From Hoeflea_A sp965228785 (GTDB lineage: Bacteria > Pseudomonadota > Alphaproteobacteria > Rhizobiales > Rhizobiaceae): a stretch of 64,000 bases of DNA. The stretch lies in assembly GCA_965228785.1 (NCBI GenBank), contig CBDDIF010000001.1, forward strand, positions 3,833,609 through 3,897,608. The letters are read 5' to 3'. Numbering within the stretch: the stretch's first letter is position 1; every line of letters begins with the position of its first letter. The notes under the pieces are model-generated. The model was given only the letters and a program-made list of their open reading frames with translations. It had not been told where the DNA came from and ran no database searches. Both the position numbers and the translations under genes were made by a program. Of this stretch, positions 59,372-64,000 are shown piece by piece.

Positions 59372-60130
59372 ATGGGCCTCATCGTTGCCGCCGTAACGGC
59401 GATCGCGGGAGTTGTCTCGTCCGCGGGCGCCGCCGTGACTACGTTTGCCGGGACAGCACTCGGCGGTCTGGTGGTGAAGGCTGTCGCCTATGTTGGATTG
59501 AACCTTCTGTCTGGCCTTCTGGCCAAGCGGCAAGGTGACGATGAACCGACCGGTGTCCAACTCAATCTTCAGCTGGGCGCTGATGAATATCGATCGGTAA
59601 CCTTTGGTGAGGTCGCGCGTGCCGGTCATCTGACGTTTTTCAACAGCTACGGAGACAATCGAAAATATCTTCAGCTCGTCTTCGATCTGAGCTCGTCGCA
59701 CTGCCAGGGATTGAACTCGGTCATCGTCGACGGCCAGGAGAAAAGCCTAACTAGCATCGCGACGGTCTCGAATGAAGACGCCCGGTATCACGTCGCGGAT
59801 TTCAGCGACAAGATCAAAATCGCTTTCTATTCCGGCGCCAACGGACAGGGCATCAACCAGGAACTGGTCGATAACTCGGGTGGCCGTTGGAGTTCCACCG
59901 ACAAGAAGACGGGCGTTTGCTATGTCTATGTGCTTCTCGAATGGGACGATGACTATTTCGAGCGGCGGCCGGAGTTCATCTTCGTCTTCAACGGGACGCT
60001 CTGCTACGACTGGCGCAAGGACAGCACCAACGGCGGGTCGGGCTCGCATCGGGTGCGGGCATCCTGTTCGGTGGCCGTTTCACTCATTCGAGCTGTGAAT
60101 ATTCGATCCCGAATGTCTGACTTGAAGTAG
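59372..60130 (+). CDS. Host-specificity (tip attachment J-like) protein, truncated by the duplication
   Basis: About 225 native residues are followed by about 27 residues of antisense-lipoprotein sequence after the joint at 60051/60052. The N-terminus has a membrane-like helix (TTFAGTALGGLVVKAVAYVG), then QLNLQLGADEYRSVTFGEVA and VYVLLEWDDDYFERRPEFIF, typical of the start of J-like proteins. A normal J is over a thousand residues, so this copy cannot be functional as a fibre. An intact gene probably lies beyond the window after copy 2. Confidence 0.85.
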   Translation: MGLIVAAVTAIAGVVSSAGAAVTTFAGTALGGLVVKAVAYVGLNLLSGLLAKRQGDDEPTGVQLNLQLGADEYRSVTFGEVARAGHLTFFNSYGDNRKYLQLVFDLSSSHCQGLNSVIVDGQEKSLTSIATVSNEDARYHVADFSDKIKIAFYSGANGQGINQELVDNSGGRWSSTDKKTGVCYVYVLLEWDDDYFERRPEFIFVFNGTLCYDWRKDSTNGGSGSHRVRASCSVAVSLIRAVNIRSRMSDLK

Positions 60131-60207
60131 CCAACACGTTCGACCGGATCCTCCGATCCTTCGCAGCCGGCAACTGCCAGCAGCATCAACACAATCATAA
60201 AGCGCAT
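60004..60207 (-). pseudogene. 5' stub of the antisense lipoprotein (copy 2)
   Basis: The first 52 codons match the gene at 54836-55231 exactly, including the lipoprotein leader. The frame then crosses the duplication joint into reverse-complement J sequence (ARTRCEPDPPLVLSLRQS) and stops. It would still be exported but lacks the folded domain. Confidence 0.8.
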
Positions 60208-60270
60208 GCGCGTCACCCCGACCCACAACCTGGAGCGGAGTATACGCGCGACAATGGATAGGGCAACACC

Positions 60271-62667
60271 GTGGCAAAACTGTCCATCAAGATTGATCCT
60301 CGGCAGGCTGGTCGTGAGGCCCAGAGGATCAAGCGTGATTTGCGGGAAATCGGTGACGAGGCGCGTCGTACCGAACAACGGACTGATCGTCTCGGGCGGT
60401 CCGCCAACGACAACTTTCGGGCGATCGCTCGTGGCTCGGGTGCCGCCTCGAGGGGAATTGCGGGAATGGCCAGGGCGGCCACCGCAGCGATCGCTGTATT
60501 CGCGGGGTTTGCCACCGCGACGTTTTCTCTGCGCAAGTTCATCGACAACACGAGAACTGCCCAGGCCGTTCAGCAGCAGCTTGCCGCAACCATTCAGTCG
60601 ACGGGTGGCGCCGCCGGACAAACCCTGTCCAGCCTCAATGCGCACGCGGCCTCGCTGCAAAGGATCACGACCATCGGCGACGAGGTGACCAATGGGGCGC
60701 AGGCCCTGTTGCTCACCTTCACGAAGATCCAGGGCGATACCTTTCCGCAAGCGACCAAGGCTGTTCTGGATCTATCGGTCGCCTTGAAGAAGGACCTGGG
60801 ACAAGTCGCTCTTTCGGTTGGACGAGCGCTGAACGATCCGGTGCGTGGTGTGACCCAACTGCGCGAATCCGGAATTTCGTTCACGACAGCCCAGACTGAA
60901 ATGATCAAGCAGATGGTCGCGGCGAACGATGTTGCCGGGGCTCAGAGTTTGATTCTTGCAGAACTTGAGCGGCAGTTCGGTGGCTCAGCAGAAGCCGCAC
61001 GCGGTGTCTTCGGCGGCGCACTCGAAGCATTGGGCAATTCCTGGGGCGATGTTTTCGAATTGTCGAAAGGCGCGACAGAGACCTTTCGTCTGTCCATTGA
61101 GGATCTGATCAAGGCGATCGAGAGCCCGGCGTTTGTCGGATTTGTGCAGACCATCGGCACTGGTCTTGTGGGTGCATTCCGATTGGCGGTCAGCGGGATC
61201 ACGATCCTCGTCGACAATTTCGACACGCTTGCCAGGGTCGCAACTGTTGTTGGTGCATCGCTGCTGGCGGCCTTCGGTCCCTCGATCCTTTTGGCGATTG
61301 CCGGCGGTTTTGTATCGCTCGCCCGGGTCGTCGTCGCATCGATGAACGTCATTCGACTTGCGATGCTCACCAATCCCGTCGGGGCCCTCCTGGTTGCGTT
61401 GACGGCGGCCGGTACAGCGGCGTTCGTCTTCCGAGATCAGATCCAAGAGGCAATCGGGGTCGATGTCATCGGCACGATGAAGGATGTGGCGAATAAGATC
61501 GTCGGATCGTTCGTCGGAGCCTACCAGTCGATCATCGCAGTTTGGGGTCAGCTCCCGGCCGCCTTAGGTGACCTTGCGTTTCAGGCCGCGAACACCGTCA
61601 TTGATGCGATCGAGAGCATGATCAACGGTGCGATCGCAAGGATCAACACACTGATCGGATCGCTTCAGAACCTTCCGTTCGTGGGGGAGAATTTTCAGGG
61701 CGTCGGCATCGGCGACGTCAACCTGGGTGATGTCGGGAACCCATTCGAAGGTTCGGCGGCAGGTGTCGGACAAACCATCGGCTCGACTTTCCAGCGCACC
61801 TTGAACACCGATTACATCGGTCGGCTCGGCGAAATACTCAGCGGCACAAAGTCGGCGACTGACGCCACCGTTGAAATGAACAATGCCATTCGTGCAGCCA
61901 GGGAGTCCGCGGACGATCTCGGCACAGCTTCGACGGGTGCCGGAAGTGCTGCGGCCGGAGGCGCAAAGAAGGCCAAGGACGCATGGAACGGGCTTCAGGG
62001 TGCGACGGATGCGGCCCGCGAGTCAATGAACTTTGTCCGTGATGTCGCAGGAGGATTCTTCCGCGATCTCCAAAGCGGCCTACGGAACGGCGAGAGCTTC
62101 TGGGAATCGTTTCGGAACGCAGCGGTCAATGCGATCGACAAGGTCACTGATCGCCTGCTCGACGGCCTGCTGAACGCGATCTTTCGTGTGAACAATGCCG
62201 GCGGTGGTGGCGGCGGCGGTGGGTTCTTTTCAAGCCTGCTGGGCGGCCTGTTCGGTGGCGGTGGTGGTTTTGATCCCTGGGCGGGACTGCGCTTTGCCGA
62301 TGGAGCAGCGTTTCGTGGCGGCAACGTCATCCCGTTTGCACGCGGCGGTGTCGTCAACCGACCCACTGTGTTTCCGATGGCCAAAGGAATGGGCCTGATG
62401 GGCGAGGCCGGACCGGAGGCCGTCATGCCACTCCATCGCGGATCGGATGGCTCCCTCGGCGTTCGTGCCGCGAACAACAACGGGCGCACCGTTGCCCAGA
62501 ACGTGAACATCAACGTCAATGTCGAAGGCGCTTCGGGCGATCCGCACGTCATAGACCTGGTCAACCAGGGCGTGGCCAGAGGCCTTCAGGATTACGACCG
62601 TGGAACGACCGAGCGCGTTGCCGGCGCCGTTTACGAGGGTCGTTCGCGAGCTTTCATCAGGAGATAA
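60271..62667 (+). CDS. Tail tape measure protein (copy 2)
   Basis: The 798-residue translation is the same as that of the gene at 55295, including the GTG start and the Gly-rich linker. If both copies are real, two identical tape measure genes are expressed from the same late operon, which would double its dose without changing tail length. Confidence 0.9.
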   Translation: MAKLSIKIDPRQAGREAQRIKRDLREIGDEARRTEQRTDRLGRSANDNFRAIARGSGAASRGIAGMARAATAAIAVFAGFATATFSLRKFIDNTRTAQAVQQQLAATIQSTGGAAGQTLSSLNAHAASLQRITTIGDEVTNGAQALLLTFTKIQGDTFPQATKAVLDLSVALKKDLGQVALSVGRALNDPVRGVTQLRESGISFTTAQTEMIKQMVAANDVAGAQSLILAELERQFGGSAEAARGVFGGALEALGNSWGDVFELSKGATETFRLSIEDLIKAIESPAFVGFVQTIGTGLVGAFRLAVSGITILVDNFDTLARVATVVGASLLAAFGPSILLAIAGGFVSLARVVVASMNVIRLAMLTNPVGALLVALTAAGTAAFVFRDQIQEAIGVDVIGTMKDVANKIVGSFVGAYQSIIAVWGQLPAALGDLAFQAANTVIDAIESMINGAIARINTLIGSLQNLPFVGENFQGVGIGDVNLGDVGNPFEGSAAGVGQTIGSTFQRTLNTDYIGRLGEILSGTKSATDATVEMNNAIRAARESADDLGTASTGAGSAAAGGAKKAKDAWNGLQGATDAARESMNFVRDVAGGFFRDLQSGLRNGESFWESFRNAAVNAIDKVTDRLLDGLLNAIFRVNNAGGGGGGGGFFSSLLGGLFGGGGGFDPWAGLRFADGAAFRGGNVIPFARGGVVNRPTVFPMAKGMGLMGEAGPEAVMPLHRGSDGSLGVRAANNNGRTVAQNVNINVNVEGASGDPHVIDLVNQGVARGLQDYDRGTTERVAGAVYEGRSRAFIRR

Positions 62668-62670
62668 CGC

Positions 62671-63315
62671 ATGGCACCTGTCTTCCCGCTTGCCATGCCA
62701 ACACATCCGATCAAGGCGGTTGAGTTCAAACCCGTCTTCGGAGTGTCGATCAACCAGTACCTGGGCAACGCGACGCAGATTGTCGAGAAGACCGATCCGA
62801 GGTGGATGTGCACCTTCACGACTGATCCGCTTTCGACCACCGACACTCAAGAGCGAATTGAGATCGCTGCTTGGATGGCGTTCTGGGCGAACCTCGAAGG
62901 CTACAGAACCTTCCTGGCGCACGATCCGGCGCAGGCCTATCCGGCAAACTATCCGGAGGGCCAGGGTCTTTCTGGCTGGAATGGGATCGGCGGCTTTTCC
63001 GTCACGTCGGTCTACACCTGCACGTTTACGTCACTCTCGCCCAGCACGATCCAGTTGAAGGCGGGGGACATGGTCTCGCTGGTGCAATCGGGACGATACT
63101 CGCTGCATGTCCTGTCTGAGGATCGGACAGCATCGAGCGGAACGATTAGCACCTGCTACGTGCGGCCGGCGATCGATACGTCACGGTTCTCATCTGGTTC
63201 TGCTTACTGGATCCGGCCAGAGGTCGAGATGCTTCCAATACCGGGAAGCTTCAAAGCGCCAAAGGATGTTGCGCCTCAGTCCATCAGTTTCCAGGGCATT
63301 CAAAAGCCATGGTAG
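62671..63315 (+). CDS. DUF2460-type distal tail protein (copy 2)
   Basis: Identical in translation to the 214-residue protein at 57695. Spacing to the neighbours is unchanged. Confidence 0.78.
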   Translation: MAPVFPLAMPTHPIKAVEFKPVFGVSINQYLGNATQIVEKTDPRWMCTFTTDPLSTTDTQERIEIAAWMAFWANLEGYRTFLAHDPAQAYPANYPEGQGLSGWNGIGGFSVTSVYTCTFTSLSPSTIQLKAGDMVSLVQSGRYSLHVLSEDRTASSGTISTCYVRPAIDTSRFSSGSAYWIRPEVEMLPIPGSFKAPKDVAPQSISFQGIQKPW

Positions 63316-63905
63316 AGACCCTTGGGGCAACCACACGTGCCCAGATGCAGACCAACGGGATTGGTCACCGGCTCTTCACCCATTTCGAGCTTCCGGAAGG
63401 CAACTTCGGATTTCACACGGGTCTCGGAACCATCAACTGGAGCGGTGTTGAATTCGTTGGCGCCGGAAGCCTGCTTCAAATCGACAAGATCACTTCGCAG
63501 TCGGACGGCACCGCCGTTGGTGTGAAGATTGAGCTGACGTCCATTCCCAACACCGAACTGACGCCCGACGTGCTCGGGAACATCTTCGACTACTCCTACT
63601 TCGGTGCACCGGTGACCCTCTATTCCCGGTTCATCAATCTCGAAACCCGTTCGCCAATCGAAACGCTCACGCAGTGGGGCGGCTACATCGACAAGATCGA
63701 GGAAGCCTGGATCGTCGGCGGTGAAGCCCGTCTTCGTGCCTTTCTTGAGGGGCGGTCACGTGGGTTCACGCGGGAAGGCTACCGCAAACACAACGACGCA
63801 GATCAGCGAGAGATCGATCCAGATGACGGCAGTCTCCGGCACCAAATCGTCACGGCACGTGAGCCCATCTACTGGGGGAGAAATCCGCCGGAGAAGGCGA
63901 GCTGA
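63309..63905 (+). CDS. DUF2163-type minor tail protein (copy 2)
   Basis: Identical in translation to the 198-residue protein at 58333, with the same TGATG junction to the next gene. Confidence 0.78.
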   Translation: MVETLGATTRAQMQTNGIGHRLFTHFELPEGNFGFHTGLGTINWSGVEFVGAGSLLQIDKITSQSDGTAVGVKIELTSIPNTELTPDVLGNIFDYSYFGAPVTLYSRFINLETRSPIETLTQWGGYIDKIEEAWIVGGEARLRAFLEGRSRGFTREGYRKHNDADQREIDPDDGSLRHQIVTAREPIYWGRNPPEKAS

Positions 63906-64000
63906 TGGCTGGGAAGGTCGCCTCACCGCGACCGATCAAAAAACTTCGGGAAATGTCGTTCGATTGGGCATTCCACAACTGTGGCCATGCCATTTCGATG
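63905..64000 (+). CDS. NlpC/P60-like tail peptidase, intact-frame copy (cut by window edge)
   Basis: With six A the frame reads MAGKVASPRPIKKLREMSFD and on through WAFHNCGHAISM to the window end. This is the frame that continues through the whole protein in the downstream part of copy 1. It is therefore the reference for the frameshift in copy 1. Confidence 0.85.
   Translation, partial: MAGKVASPRPIKKLREMSFDWAFHNCGHAISM

Larger units (their letters stand above)
55076..60051. repeat. Tandem duplication, copy 1 (4,976 bp)
   Basis: Sequence from 55076 (GGTGCGGGCATCCTG) reappears from 60052 with a constant offset of 4,976. It covers the first 52 codons of the antisense lipoprotein, the tape measure, DUF2460, DUF2163 and NlpC/P60-like genes and the start of the host-specificity gene. 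The copies look identical apart from one A at 63937/58951. No transposase, terminal inverted repeat or target duplication is seen at the joint. Confidence 0.93.
20935..64000. mobile_element. Temperate siphovirus prophage (right end outside window)
   Basis: The element starts at the split tRNA-Cys and contains, in order, integrase, Xis-like protein, recombination genes, immunity region, replication genes, an accessory spot with tRNA, packaging, head, connector and long-tail genes. Tape measure and tail chaperone genes indicate a siphovirus. The coat is of the P22 type and the portal of the DUF4055 type. Lysis genes and the second attachment site are not in the window, so the element exceeds 43 kb. 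Confidence 0.95.
60052..64000. repeat. Tandem duplication, copy 2 (cut by window edge)
   Basis: This is a direct repeat of 55076 onward, continuing at least to the window end (3,949 bp seen). Compared with copy 1, one extra A is present in the run at 63932-63942 and no other difference was noticed. The repeat is head-to-tail with no spacer. Confidence 0.93.

Noticed and set aside
57191..60130. Diversity-generating retroelement near the tail tip genes
   Set aside because: No reverse transcriptase gene and no template/variable repeat pair with adenine-specific differences; the repeats are identical apart from one indel.
55076..64000. Transposon or insertion sequence as cause of the repeat
   Set aside because: No transposase, terminal inverted repeats or target-site duplication at 55076 or 60052; the repeated DNA is phage tail genes only.
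20935..64000. CRISPR array, anti-CRISPR locus or toxin-antitoxin pair
   Set aside because: No regularly spaced repeats were seen, and no gene pair with recognisable toxin-antitoxin or anti-CRISPR-associated motifs was found.

Overview
The window comes from an alphaproteobacterium, most likely of the order Hyphomicrobiales (Rhizobiales). This rests on high GC, on the chromosomal gene set (imelysin and di-haem oxidoreductase, Lrp plus alanine dehydrogenase, AlaX, SseA, a 345-residue cysteine synthase, Cfa) and on the style of the phage genes. The species cannot be named from the sequence alone.

Positions 1-20,890 are ordinary chromosome. From left to right: a large secreted SH3 protein cut by the window edge; an ArsR/SRPBCC pair with a perfect 12-bp inverted-repeat operator; a Cys-rich secreted protein and an OmpA-domain protein; an MFS transporter facing an alpha/beta hydrolase, with their stops sharing one CTAG; an Lrp regulator divergent from ald; a second OmpA-domain protein with a twin-arginine leader; a minus-strand run GNAT/sseA/AlaX/cysK; cfa; a di-haem oxidoreductase plus imelysin (iron-related); a divergent M20-type amidohydrolase; an M48-like peptidase with a membrane partner; tRNA-Asn; and a small membrane protein.

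At about 20,935 a tRNA-Cys gene is cut just 3' of its anticodon and a prophage begins that runs past the right edge. Minus-strand early genes: integrase, Xis-like protein, a SAM-fold protein, Gp37/Gp68, HNH, a RecT-like annealing protein with a RecE-like nuclease, and a DUF4942 methyltransferase. The immunity region (31.1-33.0 kb) has a repressor with two HTH domains and an S24 peptidase domain, and four 16-bp palindromic operators of consensus GTGGGTAAAAACCCAC. Two of these fill the 17-bp spacers of divergent promoters. The rightward operon holds small DNA-binding proteins, a protein with an RMF-like domain, a RuvC-like nuclease, a DNA methyltransferase, DnaB helicase, HNH and a PP-loop ATPase. 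An accessory spot follows: an antisense EVE-HNH modification-dependent nuclease sits between two diverged copies of a gene 3' end, followed by an initiator-like tRNA. Packaging and head genes come next (TerS, TerL, DUF4055 portal, a MuF protein carrying a C-terminal ADP-ribosyltransferase-like domain, scaffold, P22-type coat), then a siphovirus tail module.

The tail module holds the clearest structural oddities. The two tail chaperones are joined by a textbook -1 slippery site (A_AAA_AAC). A lipoprotein gene carries a 1-nt frameshift. A 4,976-bp segment (tape measure to host-specificity protein) is tandemly repeated: copy 1 spans 55,076-60,051 and copy 2 runs from 60,052 off the window. The repeat cuts the copy-1 host-specificity gene and leaves a stub of an antisense lipoprotein. 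The only difference I saw between copies is one A in a poly-A run, which frameshifts the NlpC/P60-like gene in copy 1 but not in copy 2. No holin, endolysin or second attachment site lies in the window.
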